The position numbers and the translations under genes were made by a program. From UBA11579 sp039714215 (GTDB lineage Bacteria > Chloroflexota > Anaerolineae > Anaerolineales > UBA11579), in NCBI GenBank assembly GCA_039714215.1, contig JBDLJU010000042.1, positions 1 to 16,803 on the forward strand: a DNA stretch of 16,803 nucleotides, in the 5' to 3' direction. The notes under the pieces were generated by a model. That model was not told where the DNA came from. It saw nothing but the letters and a program-made list of their open reading frames with translations, and searched no databases. This document shows, one piece after another, positions 1 to 6,370 of the stretch. Numbering within the stretch: the stretch's first letter is position 1; every line of letters begins with the position of its first letter.

Positions 1-504
1 GCCTATCTGCCCCTGATCATCTTCCTGCCGCTGGGCTTATTTGTGTTTGTGCAGTTCAAACGACGGATCACCACCCCGCGCCTCGGACTGGTTAAAACTT
101 CAGCGCGCACCAACCAGCAAGAGCGCCGCCTGCTCAATATCGTCTGGGCGATGGTTGCATTTACTGGCGCTGTTTTCATCGCAAGTTCACTCGGTTTATT
201 CGAGCGGTATGGCTGGACTGGTGGTTGGTTGTTCTCATGGGGCGTTGACCTGCTCTTTGGATTGTTCAGCTTTGCTGTTTTTGCCCAGTTGGCTTACAGC
301 TTGCTTGCCCCACGCTTCTATCTCTATGGTGCGCTGCTAGGTGCGGCGATGCCGATCAGTGCCTTAATCGATGACCAGGATGTTTGGGTCAACAGCCTGC
401 CGATGATGCTGGCAGGGCTGGTGATGGCTGTGGTGGGGGCATTTGTGCTCGCCAGTTTCCTGCGCCAATATCCGCTTACAGTGGGTGAGGCTTCCGATGG
501 ATAA
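1..504 (+). CDS. Integral membrane protein, 5'-truncated by window edge
   Basis: The frame is open from base 1, so the true start lies outside the window; the first ATG/GTG-like codons seen (GTG at 43) are probably internal. The visible 167 residues hold about five hydrophobic segments: one at the very start (rich in L, I, F), then after a basic stretch (KRR...) segments near AMVAFTGAVFIASSLGLF, LFGLFSFAVFAQLAYSLL, the Ala/Gly-rich LYGALLGAAMPISAL and the C-terminal MLAGLVMAVVGAFVLASF. I do not recognise the family. The gene ends 8 nt inside the following winged-helix regulator, so the two are almost certainly co-transcribed and translationally coupled; a membrane protein paired with such a small regulator suggests that the regulator controls this operon. 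That functional link is inference. Confidence 0.75.
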   Translation, partial: AYLPLIIFLPLGLFVFVQFKRRITTPRLGLVKTSARTNQQERRLLNIVWAMVAFTGAVFIASSLGLFERYGWTGGWLFSWGVDLLFGLFSFAVFAQLAYSLLAPRFYLYGALLGAAMPISALIDDQDVWVNSLPMMLAGLVMAVVGAFVLASFLRQYPLTVGEASDG

Positions 505-817
505 CCCCCAACCAGAACGTCACCCCCTCGCCGATCTAGACCGTGTGATCCACTCTCCCGCCCGCTTGATGGTGCTCACTTACCTCTACGCCGTGGAGTA
601 CGCCGACTATGTCTACCTCACTCACCTCACCGGGCTGACCTGGGGCAACCTTTCTTCCCATATCGGCAAGCTCGAGGAAGAGGCTTATGTCGAGGTCGAG
701 AAAAAATTTGTAGGCAAAAAACCACATTCGATCATCCGCCTGACCAAAAAAGGCCGCGAGGCTTTCAGGGCATACAAAAATCAGCTCCAGACCGTGCTCG
801 CTGGCCTGCCAGACTGA
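497..817 (+). CDS. Small winged-helix (HTH_34/MarR-like) transcriptional regulator
   Basis: A 106-residue, single-domain DNA-binding protein. The sequence begins with a short charged lead, then a helical region with HSPARLMVLTYLY, a recognition-helix-like stretch LTHLTGLTWGNLSSHIGKLE, and a wing with EKKFVGKKPHSIIRLTKKGR, ending in a helix that could dimerise. This is the arrangement of the winged-helix DNA-binding family PF13601 (HTH_34), close to MarR/ArsR folds. I chose ATG 497 because a GGTGAGG Shine-Dalgarno sits 6 nt upstream (484-490) and because the longer reading from 443 adds an unrelated Cys-rich extension read out of frame through the upstream gene. It overlaps the upstream membrane-protein gene by 8 nt. 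No ligand-binding domain is present, so it probably acts as a local autoregulator (inference). Confidence 0.85.
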   Translation: MDNPQPERHPLADLDRVIHSPARLMVLTYLYAVEYADYVYLTHLTGLTWGNLSSHIGKLEEEAYVEVEKKFVGKKPHSIIRLTKKGREAFRAYKNQLQTVLAGLPD

Positions 818-869
818 GCGGTATCAAACCTATCCCCTTAATCAGGGCTGTGTCTCCACGCCAATTAAT

Positions 870-897
870 TAGACCAGGGGTTTGAGCCCCACGTCTA
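870..897. other. Imperfect hairpin, possible factor-dependent terminator
   Basis: TAGAC (870-874) pairs with GTCTA (893-897), and GGGG (877-880) with CCCC (887-890), separated by a symmetric CA/AC internal loop and a six-base TTTGAG loop. It lies about 50 bp after the regulator's stop codon. There is no T-run after it, so an intrinsic terminator is unlikely; an mRNA 3'-end structure is possible. Confidence 0.4.
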
Positions 898-998
898 GAG
901 TTATGTGAATTTCCTTTCTGACCAAAGTTACCCAGTGTTAACTGGAGTAAATCTGTATTGGATAGAAATCCTGCTCTCTCAAAAACAAACTAAGGTAG

Positions 999-1017
999 GG
1001 GCGACCGGCGGTCGCCC
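999..1017. repeat. REP-like palindrome (8-bp stem, 3-nt loop)
   Basis: GGGCGACC (999-1006), loop GGC, GGTCGCCC (1010-1017) form a perfect hairpin, preceded by GTAG. Short GC-rich palindromes with a GTAGGGGCG-type head are common interspersed extragenic repeats in many bacteria; membership in such a family is my inference because only one copy is visible here. No T-tail, so not an intrinsic terminator. Confidence 0.5.
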
Positions 1018-1171
1018 TGAGCGCTTCACCAATCGCCCCGATGGTTGAGATATTATCCGGTTCCTCCACCGCTTGCGAGGGAAGCTGCGCTGCCGCTGGA
1101 AAAAACCAGCCTGAATGGAGGGGTACTAACTACTGCCATCTACCAACTGCCATCTGTATTCTCTCCCATGT

Positions 1172-1184
1172 TACAATCTCCCCC
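1172..1184 (+). promoter_or_regulatory. -10 box of a probable leaderless promoter
   Basis: TACAAT at 1172-1177 is followed by only seven bases before ATG 1185, so transcription would start at or next to the start codon. No Shine-Dalgarno is present and no good -35 box is visible. A directly repeated ACTGCCATCT (1132-1141, 1146-1155; 14-nt offset) lies where the -35 region would be and could be an activator or repressor site. Confidence 0.5.
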
Positions 1185-2423
1185 ATGCAATTAAAAAGAA
1201 TCTTGTTAATCTTCCTCACCGCGCTCATCGCCTTTGCACTGCTCACCCAGATCCCGGCGGTCAAAGACCGGCTCTACTGGGGCTACATCCAGGCCGAGGC
1301 TTACCTGCGCGGGGCGATTAACCCCGCCGGCGCGGTGCCAACACCGCTGCCTTCACCCACTTTTGATCCGCTGCTCAGCCCGACTTCCACCGGAGCGCCC
1401 GTTCCGTCGCCAACCGCTTTACTTCCAACCGCGACATCCACCACTACCCCCACACCTGAACCTCTCCCTGGATCGGTTTATCTTGAGCCGCCTGCCTGGC
1501 AGCGTCAGGACATCAACAACTGCGGACCCGCCAGCCTGGCGTTGTACCTTAACTACTACGGCTGGGAGGGCGACCAGTTCGACATCTCAGATGTGATCAA
1601 GCCCGAGCGCGCCGACCGGAATGTTAACGTCGAAGAGCTCACCTACTTCGCCTGGAATTACGCCGGCTGGCTGCCGCTGATTCACCGGGTTGGCGGCGAC
1701 ATCCAGCTGCTCAAGACCCTGATCGCCAATGGCATCCCGGTGATGATCGAAGAAGGAGACCGCCTGGCAGAATCTTACTGGCCCGATGATGACATGTGGG
1801 CCGGGCATTTCCTGCTGCTCACCGGCTACGATGACGAGCAGGGCATCTTCTACGCCCAGGACACCTTCCGCCAGCAAGACCTGCTGGTCAGCTACACAGA
1901 CACCGATGCCCGCTGGAAGTATTTCAACCGCATGTACCTCGTGGCATATCTCCCCTATCAGGAAGATACCGTCAGGCAGATCCTCGGCGCACAGTGGGAC
2001 GCGGCTCAAAACCGCCAGCATGCCCTCGAGGTTGCCCAGGCGGAGATTGACGCTGACCCGGAGGACGCCCTGGCATACTTCAATTTGGGCAGCAACCTGG
2101 TCTACTTTGAACGCTACGCCGAGGCGGTCACCGCCTACGACCAGTCCCGGGTTTTAGGTTTGCCGCAGCGCATGTTCCGCTACCAGTTCGGCCCGTTCCA
2201 TGCCCTGTTCCAGACCGGGCGCACCGACGACCTCCTCGCTCTGATTGACTATGCCATGGATATTACCCCCAATTCCGAAGAAGCCTGGCTGTGGCGGGGT
2301 TGGGCGCTCTACCAGCAGGGAGATTATGATGGCGCCATCGCCGCCTTCCGCCGATCTTATCAAGAAAACTATCAATCCTTTGATGCGCAGTATGCCCTCG
2401 ATCATATGGGGGTTGACCCGTAA
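1185..2423 (+). CDS. Membrane-anchored C39-like cysteine peptidase domain protein with TPR repeats
   Basis: A 412-residue protein, likely exported and tethered. Residues 1-24 are a basic start followed by a hydrophobic segment (signal peptide or anchor). Residues 50-96 are a Pro/Thr/Ser linker typical of cell-surface proteins. Residues about 100-255 match the Peptidase_C39_2 (papain-like) fold: the NNCGPAS motif gives Cys113, WAGHFLLLTGYDD gives His208, and AQDTF gives Asp226, a complete catalytic set. Residues about 278-405 are helical repeats of TPR type (for example ALAYFNLGSNLVYFERYAEAV and AWLWRGWALYQQGDYDGAI). It may be a protease or a catalytically capable peptide-binding protein outside the membrane; the substrate is unknown. 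I prefer ATG 1185 over an in-frame start at 1041 because the hydrophobic segment then becomes N-terminal and a -10 box sits directly before it. Confidence 0.85.
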   Translation: MQLKRILLIFLTALIAFALLTQIPAVKDRLYWGYIQAEAYLRGAINPAGAVPTPLPSPTFDPLLSPTSTGAPVPSPTALLPTATSTTTPTPEPLPGSVYLEPPAWQRQDINNCGPASLALYLNYYGWEGDQFDISDVIKPERADRNVNVEELTYFAWNYAGWLPLIHRVGGDIQLLKTLIANGIPVMIEEGDRLAESYWPDDDMWAGHFLLLTGYDDEQGIFYAQDTFRQQDLLVSYTDTDARWKYFNRMYLVAYLPYQEDTVRQILGAQWDAAQNRQHALEVAQAEIDADPEDALAYFNLGSNLVYFERYAEAVTAYDQSRVLGLPQRMFRYQFGPFHALFQTGRTDDLLALIDYAMDITPNSEEAWLWRGWALYQQGDYDGAIAAFRRSYQENYQSFDAQYALDHMGVDP

Positions 2424-2486
2424 CCGGGTGCAGTTTTCAGGGTTTTTATTTGTGTAAATCCTGCCAATTATCAAAGGAGTTTTGAA

Positions 2487-2636
2487 ATGAAAGTCCCCAA
2501 AGTATTGAGCGAATTATTGTTTGCGATCTTTATCCTTTTATTCGGGATCAATTATTTCGTTGCCCTGCCGTTTGCAACATTTATCTTCGGCATCCTGGCA
2601 ATTGCAATTGGTGTACTCAAGTTCCTGGGCAAGTAA
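2487..2636 (+). CDS. Small hydrophobic membrane protein (49 aa)
   Basis: A 49-codon gene with a strong AAAGGAG Shine-Dalgarno (2473-2479), 7 nt before the ATG. The product begins MKVPKVLSELL, has two hydrophobic stretches split around Asn21-Tyr22 and Leu27-Pro28 (AIFILLFGI, then ATFIFGILAIAIGVL) and ends KFLGK, so it is a one-pass or hairpin membrane peptide with basic residues at both ends. It follows the C39/TPR gene by 63 nt and is followed within 21 nt by a perfect terminator, which supports it as a real, transcribed gene. I do not recognise a family. Role unknown. Confidence 0.75.
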   Translation: MKVPKVLSELLFAIFILLFGINYFVALPFATFIFGILAIAIGVLKFLGK

Positions 2637-2656
2637 TCATCTGCAGTTATAAATTG

Positions 2657-2689
2657 AAAGAGCGGGCGCTGATCAGCGCCCGCTCTTTT
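2657..2689. terminator. Bidirectional rho-independent terminator
   Basis: A 32-bp perfect palindrome centred between 2672 and 2673: AAAG, a GC-rich stem AGCGGGCGCT, then its complement, ending in TTTT. It has A-run and T-run on both sides, and it lies between a rightward gene (ends 2636) and a leftward operon (ends 2716), so it serves both convergent transcripts. Confidence 0.9.
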
Positions 2690-2715
2690 GCATAAATGCA
2701 CTCTGTCAGGTCGGT

Positions 2716-3951
2716 TTATGCTTTCCCCACCAACGCTTTGAAAAACACCCTGATATTGAACTCCTGCCCGGAGAGCAGCGTCTGCGCCCGGAACAGTCTG
2801 GCCACCAGCAAGATGATCAGGTAAGCTGTCCCAACCATCAAAGCAACCGCAGTCAACAGCTGCCATACCGGCACCACCGATGAGGTCAGCCGGGTCATCA
2901 TCGCCACCGGCGCGGTCAGCGGGAAGAGGCTCAACCCGATTGCCAGGGCGCTGAACGGTTTCTCGATCAGCACACTCATCAAAGCCAGTGGGATCACCAA
3001 TGGGATGATCACGATGAAGGTCACCTGTGAGGCTTCCTTGGTGTTGGGGGCCAGTGCGCCCGCTCCGGCCATGATCGCCGCATAGATCGTGTATCCGCAA
3101 ATGAAGAAAACCAGGCCCCACACCACGACGTTCGGATCCAGCGCAAAGTTAGCTGCAGCCTCAAAAGTCCCCCCGCTGATCTTCAGCAGCGTGTACCCGA
3201 TCGTGGTATACATCGCGGTTTGCAGCAGAGCGGTGATCCCCAGCCCGATGATCTTTCCGGCAATCAGCTGCTTGGGTGAGGTCGAGAGCAGCAGCACCTC
3301 AATTACCTGGTTCGATTTTTCTTTAGAAATGCTGTCCATCAGTGTGGATGCCGACCCGAGGATCAGGATATAGAAGATCATCGTAGTCCCGTAGGGGACA
3401 AAGAAGCTCAGCGGGTTGCTTGAGTCATTTTGGATTTCTGGTTCCAGGGAGATCCATTCTTCATTGGTCGGGTAGCTCACCTGGGCAGCCAGGATTTCGT
3501 CTCCATCCATCAGGTTGACCGCCAAAGTCCAGTCCATTATCCAGGAGTTGTCCTCCGCGTCTACCGGGCTGAAATCTAGTTTGACGATATCAATTTTCCC
3601 GCTCTGCACCACATCCGCCGGGACAATATAGTAAGCGCTGATTTCCCCGTTTTCCGATGCCTGTAAGGCGCTGGCCTCATTTTCATAGCGGATCAGACGC
3701 GTTGGCGACACATCCGATGGGATCACTTTGATCATCCCGGTGTGGTCAACAAAACCTTCAGAGATGTCCTCCTCTTCCACCGAAGAGACGAAAATTTCGC
3801 CGATATTGGCGCTGCTGTCCTGGTTGAGGTTGGTGACTAAATTGAACAGCAGAAACCCAAGGATCGGAATCCCGAAGGTGACGATGATAAATGATGGGCG
3901 CGTGATCCGGTTGACGATTTCATTTAAGATAACTAGCGATGTCTTTTTCAT
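2716..3951 (-). CDS. ABC-2 type exporter permease (NatB/YhaP-like), second subunit
   Basis: A 411-residue membrane subunit of an ABC exporter of the ABC2_membrane_3 family, as in the NatB/YhaP group. It starts KKTSLVILNEIVNRITRPSF, typical of the cytoplasmic lead helix, then a first transmembrane helix (residues about 18-40), a large extracytoplasmic domain of about 150 residues, and five C-terminal membrane helices beginning near PYGTTMIFYILILGS. The SKEKSNQVIEVLLLS stretch is the conserved cytoplasmic coupling-helix region (E..N...E.L). The start codon overlaps the stop of the upstream permease by ATGA, so translation is coupled. It is paralogous to that permease but clearly diverged, so the complex is probably a heterodimer of permeases with one ATPase. 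Substrate unknown; family members export sodium, peptides or drugs. Confidence 0.9.
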   Translation of the reverse strand: MKKTSLVILNEIVNRITRPSFIIVTFGIPILGFLLFNLVTNLNQDSSANIGEIFVSSVEEEDISEGFVDHTGMIKVIPSDVSPTRLIRYENEASALQASENGEISAYYIVPADVVQSGKIDIVKLDFSPVDAEDNSWIMDWTLAVNLMDGDEILAAQVSYPTNEEWISLEPEIQNDSSNPLSFFVPYGTTMIFYILILGSASTLMDSISKEKSNQVIEVLLLSTSPKQLIAGKIIGLGITALLQTAMYTTIGYTLLKISGGTFEAAANFALDPNVVVWGLVFFICGYTIYAAIMAGAGALAPNTKEASQVTFIVIIPLVIPLALMSVLIEKPFSALAIGLSLFPLTAPVAMMTRLTSSVVPVWQLLTAVALMVGTAYLIILLVARLFRAQTLLSGQEFNIRVFFKALVGKA

Positions 3952-5177
3952 ATCTGTACTCTTTTCTTCCCGTTGTTCCTCGCCAGCAGTTCAGTTAGCC
4001 GCAGCCGCTTTCCGTAACGCAGCATCCCCATCTCATATGCCCGCGCTGCCAGCCAGATCGAGAACACCGCGCTCACAGAAAGCACTGCGATGCAGGTGAT
4101 TGACTGCCACAGCGGCACCACTGAGAAAGCGGCCCGCAGCGGCATCAAAGTTGGCGCGGTGAAGGGGAAGATGCTCAGCACGGTGGCAAAGGGGCTGTTC
4201 GGGTTGGAAATGATTAGTCCTGCGAACCAATACGAAAAACCGAGCGGCATGGAAACCAATCCCATCGCCTGCTGGCCTTCACTTGTGTCTGTCGCTGTGC
4301 TGCTGATCGCAATCGTCAGACCGGCGTAGAAGAAGAATGCTGGAACCAGGATTCCGATTAGCAGCAAGATGATCCCTGGATCAAGGCTGGCCCCGGACAA
4401 CCACTCAATGTCCAGAGTTGTTTTGCCAATCGCGATCCCCCCCAACAAAAAGATGATCCAGCTTGACATCTGGGTAGCCACCACCAACACAATCCCGACA
4501 ACTTTCCCCAGGATGAATTGGTTGCTCGACATCGATGTCGCCAGGATTTCAATGGTGCGGTTCTCTTTTTCCTCCGCAACTGCGGTACTCAGGTAGCCTG
4601 CACTGGTGATCAGGGTGAACATCAAGATCAACCCGGCCAGCAGCGGCAGCACTAGATCGCTGAAGATATTCGCTTCAGAGAAAGTGCGGCTGCTGTCTGG
4701 CGTGCGCACCGTGTACTCCATCCCCTCTAAAATGCGGTTGACTGCTTCTGATGGCAGCCCCGCGCTGAGGTTCACCTGAAGCAGCGTTCTGAACTGCCTC
4801 ACCGCGTTGTAGCCCGGGTTTTGATAATAGATCAGGGTCACTTCCTTAGTCTCAAGAAAATTTTCAGAGACGAGATAATAAACCTGGATTTCGCCGTCCT
4901 CCAACGCCTGCATTGCCTGGCTTTCATTTTCAAACGGGACCAGTTCCACAGAGTCCTTTTCCAGGTGTTCTTCCGGGATTGGCAGCGGGTTGGCCAGCAC
5001 GCCCGAAAGGTCTACGTATCCGAGGGGTTCAAAGTTATCTTCGGATCGCTCTGCAAGATAACCCGCCCCAATGCTGACGCTCAGCAGCAGCGGCAGGCTG
5101 AAAATTGCCAGCAGGAATTTCTTTTTAAACACATGGTGTTTGTATTCGTTGAGCGCCACAAACCAAAACTTATTCAT
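3948..5177 (-). CDS. ABC-2 type exporter permease (NatB/YhaP-like), first subunit
   Basis: A 409-residue paralogue of the following permease with the same plan: a cytoplasmic lead (NKFWFVALNEYKHHVFKKKF), a first membrane helix (LLAIFSLPLLLSVSIGAGYL), an extracytoplasmic domain, then five membrane helices from about residue 175. The coupling region VAEEKENRTIEILATS carries the conserved E-K-E-N-R-T-I-E pattern of the ABC2_membrane_3 family. It starts 5 nt after the ATPase stop, with GAGAAGGAG as ribosome-binding site. Together with its neighbours it makes a three-gene operon read leftward and ending at the palindromic terminator. Which substrate it moves cannot be read from sequence; the gene order ATPase-permease-permease is that of yhaQP-like systems. 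Confidence 0.9.
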   Translation of the reverse strand: MNKFWFVALNEYKHHVFKKKFLLAIFSLPLLLSVSIGAGYLAERSEDNFEPLGYVDLSGVLANPLPIPEEHLEKDSVELVPFENESQAMQALEDGEIQVYYLVSENFLETKEVTLIYYQNPGYNAVRQFRTLLQVNLSAGLPSEAVNRILEGMEYTVRTPDSSRTFSEANIFSDLVLPLLAGLILMFTLITSAGYLSTAVAEEKENRTIEILATSMSSNQFILGKVVGIVLVVATQMSSWIIFLLGGIAIGKTTLDIEWLSGASLDPGIILLLIGILVPAFFFYAGLTIAISSTATDTSEGQQAMGLVSMPLGFSYWFAGLIISNPNSPFATVLSIFPFTAPTLMPLRAAFSVVPLWQSITCIAVLSVSAVFSIWLAARAYEMGMLRYGKRLRLTELLARNNGKKRVQI

Positions 5178-5182
5178 CCAGC

Positions 5183-6073
5183 TTACTCCTTCTCCACCAC
5201 TTTGATGAAGATTTCGTCCAGGCTCGGCACCGCGATCTCAAACTGCTCCAGCACAATCTGCTGGCTGACCAATGCCCCGAGTACATCCTGCGGTGAAGTT
5301 TGCTCATCTAAGTTCAACAGCACCGATCCGTTTTTGCCGGCCTGGCTGGTCACTCCGGGCAGCTCAGGGATCGTTTGCTCAGAATGCACCAGTACTGCGT
5401 GGTTGGCATACTGCTTGCGGATTTTGTCTAAGCTGCCCTTCAACACATCGACACCATCATTGACCAGCACGATCCGGTCGCAAAGCTCTTCCACCTGGTG
5501 CATCTGGTGGGTGCTCATCAAGATCGTGCGCCCCTTGTCACGTTCGGCGAGCAGCAGGTCTTTGATCATCTGGGTGTTGATCGGGTCAAGCGCCGTGAAA
5601 GGCTCATCGATGATGATCAGCTCGGGCTCGTGCAGCAGGGTGGCGATGATCTGTGCTTTTTGCTGCATCCCTTTGCTCAGCTCCTTGACTTTCTTTTTCT
5701 TGTGCACTGCCAGGTCGAACTTCTCCAACCAGGGACCCAGGCGCTGGTTGATCTGCTCCTGGCTCATCCCCTTCAGCTTGCCGAAGTACACCAGGCAGCG
5801 CTCAAGCGGGATATCCTGGTACATGCCGCGCTCTTCCGGCATATACCCGATCCGGTTTTTCTTCTCCTCCGTGAGCTCTCCCCCGAGGATGCTGATCTCA
5901 CCCTGGTCCGGTTTGAAGATATCGAGCATCATCCGGATCGAAGTGGTCTTCCCGGCGCCATTGGGGCCCAGCAGCCCAAAAATCTCTCCAGGGCGCACTT
6001 CGAAAGTCACATCCCTGACCGCGTGCGTCTTTCCAAAACTCTTGGCGATATTATTGACTTCTACAGAATTCAT
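5183..6073 (-). CDS. ABC exporter ATP-binding protein (NatA/YhaQ-like, with C-terminal DUF4162-type domain)
   Basis: A 296-residue ATPase. Walker A GPNGAGKT is at residues 36-43, the signature LSKGMQQK at 132-139 (LSKGM rather than LSGGQ, as is usual in this group), Walker B LIIIDEP at 152-158, and the switch histidine in STHQMHQVEE at 189. The GYMPEERGMYQD stretch (76-87) is typical of YhaQ/NatA. Residues about 220-296 form the C-terminal extension, ending in the DEIFIKVVEKE-type tail. I chose ATG 6073 because the fold begins at NSVEVNNIAKSFG and AAGGA lies 8 nt upstream; the longer reading from 6163 adds a low-quality stretch translated through an 8-bp repeat array. It is first in the exporter operon and drives both permeases. 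Confidence 0.92.
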   Translation of the reverse strand: MNSVEVNNIAKSFGKTHAVRDVTFEVRPGEIFGLLGPNGAGKTTSIRMMLDIFKPDQGEISILGGELTEEKKNRIGYMPEERGMYQDIPLERCLVYFGKLKGMSQEQINQRLGPWLEKFDLAVHKKKKVKELSKGMQQKAQIIATLLHEPELIIIDEPFTALDPINTQMIKDLLLAERDKGRTILMSTHQMHQVEELCDRIVLVNDGVDVLKGSLDKIRKQYANHAVLVHSEQTIPELPGVTSQAGKNGSVLLNLDEQTSPQDVLGALVSQQIVLEQFEIAVPSLDEIFIKVVEKE

Positions 6074-6107
6074 CGCTTTTTTCCTTACTTCCTTTCTTGA
6101 ATACTTT

Positions 6108-6155
6108 GTTACAAGCATACAATTACACAATAATACAATGCTACAATGATACAAT
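6108..6155. repeat. Array of six 8-bp tandem repeats upstream of exporter operon
   Basis: On the plus strand the units in perfect 8-bp phase are GTTACAAG, CATACAAT, TACACAAT, AATACAAT, GCTACAAT, GATACAAT, consensus NNTACAAT (ATTGTANN read in the operon's direction). The array ends 35 bp before the ATPase start codon and so overlaps the likely promoter. The first two positions vary while TACAAT is kept, which fits protein-binding half-sites better than slipped-strand microsatellite growth. Function not known. Confidence 0.75.
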
Positions 6156-6176
6156 ATTAGCACAGGAACAATCCGG

Positions 6177-6230
6177 GAGCAAGAAATTTTCTATGATAAT
6201 TGATTAAGGGAGGATTAATGATTTTAACTA
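6177..6230 (+). repeat. 54-bp direct repeat, left copy (R1)
   Basis: It matches 10557-10610 at 50 of 54 positions without gaps, with sharp loss of similarity on both sides. It contains GAGCAAGA at its left end, the core TTGATTAAGGGAGGATTAATG (split here as TTGATTAAGG and GAGGATTAATG), and ends in ATGATTTTAACTA, which is also the first 13 bases of hen1. It lies just left of the RNA-repair cassette, and its partner lies just right. Confidence 0.9.
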
Positions 6231-6280
6231 CTTATTTTGGTTGGGATAACCGAAACTTCTTAAATATATTCAATACTTGA
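6218..6280 (+). other. Possible 20-codon leader ORF before hen1
   Basis: ATG 6218 follows a strong GGGAGG (6208-6213) at 4-nt spacing and reads MILTTYFGWDNRNFLNIFNT before TGA 6278-6280. The first four residues, and the first 13 bases, equal the start of hen1 140 bp downstream. It may be a leader peptide, a relic of a duplicated hen1 start, or noncoding. The same position in the right repeat copy reads only six codons. Confidence 0.35.
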
Positions 6281-6283
6281 TAG

Positions 6284-6357
6284 TATACTTGGTAGGGATG
6301 ACCTCCTGAGGGAAATCTACTAACAGGAACTGATTAAAGAGCAAGAGAAGAAAAATT
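6284..6357 (+). promoter_or_regulatory. Candidate hen1 promoter and 5' leader
   Basis: TATACT at 6284-6289 resembles a -10 box within an AT-rich stretch; no clear -35 is seen. The leader contains a small CCTC-CT-GAGG hairpin (about 6302-6311) and a purine-rich AAGAGAAG before the hen1 ATG instead of a canonical Shine-Dalgarno. Confidence 0.3.
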
Positions 6358-6370
6358 ATGATTTTAACTA
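6339..6370 (+). repeat. Partial, internally deleted third copy of the flanking repeat
   Basis: GAGCAAGAGA (6339-6348) matches the left end of the 54-bp repeat, and ATTATGATTTTAACTA (6355-6370) matches its right end apart from one missing A; the middle is missing. The hen1 start codon (6358) lies inside this copy. The similarity is short, so it is tentative. Confidence 0.4.

Larger units (their letters stand above)
818..1184. other. Intergenic region with two hairpins and a promoter
   Basis: No convincing gene. It holds an imperfect hairpin at 870-897, a perfect 8-bp-stem hairpin at 999-1017, a minor GCTGG-A6-CCAGC hairpin at 1095-1110, a 10-bp direct repeat ACTGCCATCT (1132-1141 and 1146-1155) and a -10 box immediately before the next gene. 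An open frame extends leftward from 1185 to 1041 but shows no protein-like composition. Confidence 0.6.

Noticed and set aside
829..851. Similarity of the stretch after the regulator gene (CCTTAATCAG...) to the 3' end of the VanZ-like gene near 13911
   Set aside because: The match is about 20 bases with gaps and does not extend into the coding motif, so I treat it as chance.
1041..1184. In-frame N-terminal extension of the C39/TPR gene from ATG 1041
   Set aside because: The added 48 residues are Cys-rich and irregular, would bury the signal/anchor segment internally, have no ribosome-binding site, and run through hairpins and the -10 box.
6108..6155. 8-bp array considered as a CRISPR-like array
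   Set aside because: Units are far too short, have no spacers and no cas genes are nearby.
6074..6163. N-terminal extension of the ABC ATPase
   Set aside because: The extension is translated through the 8-bp repeat array and lies before the conserved first strand; ATG 6073 has a proper AAGGA.
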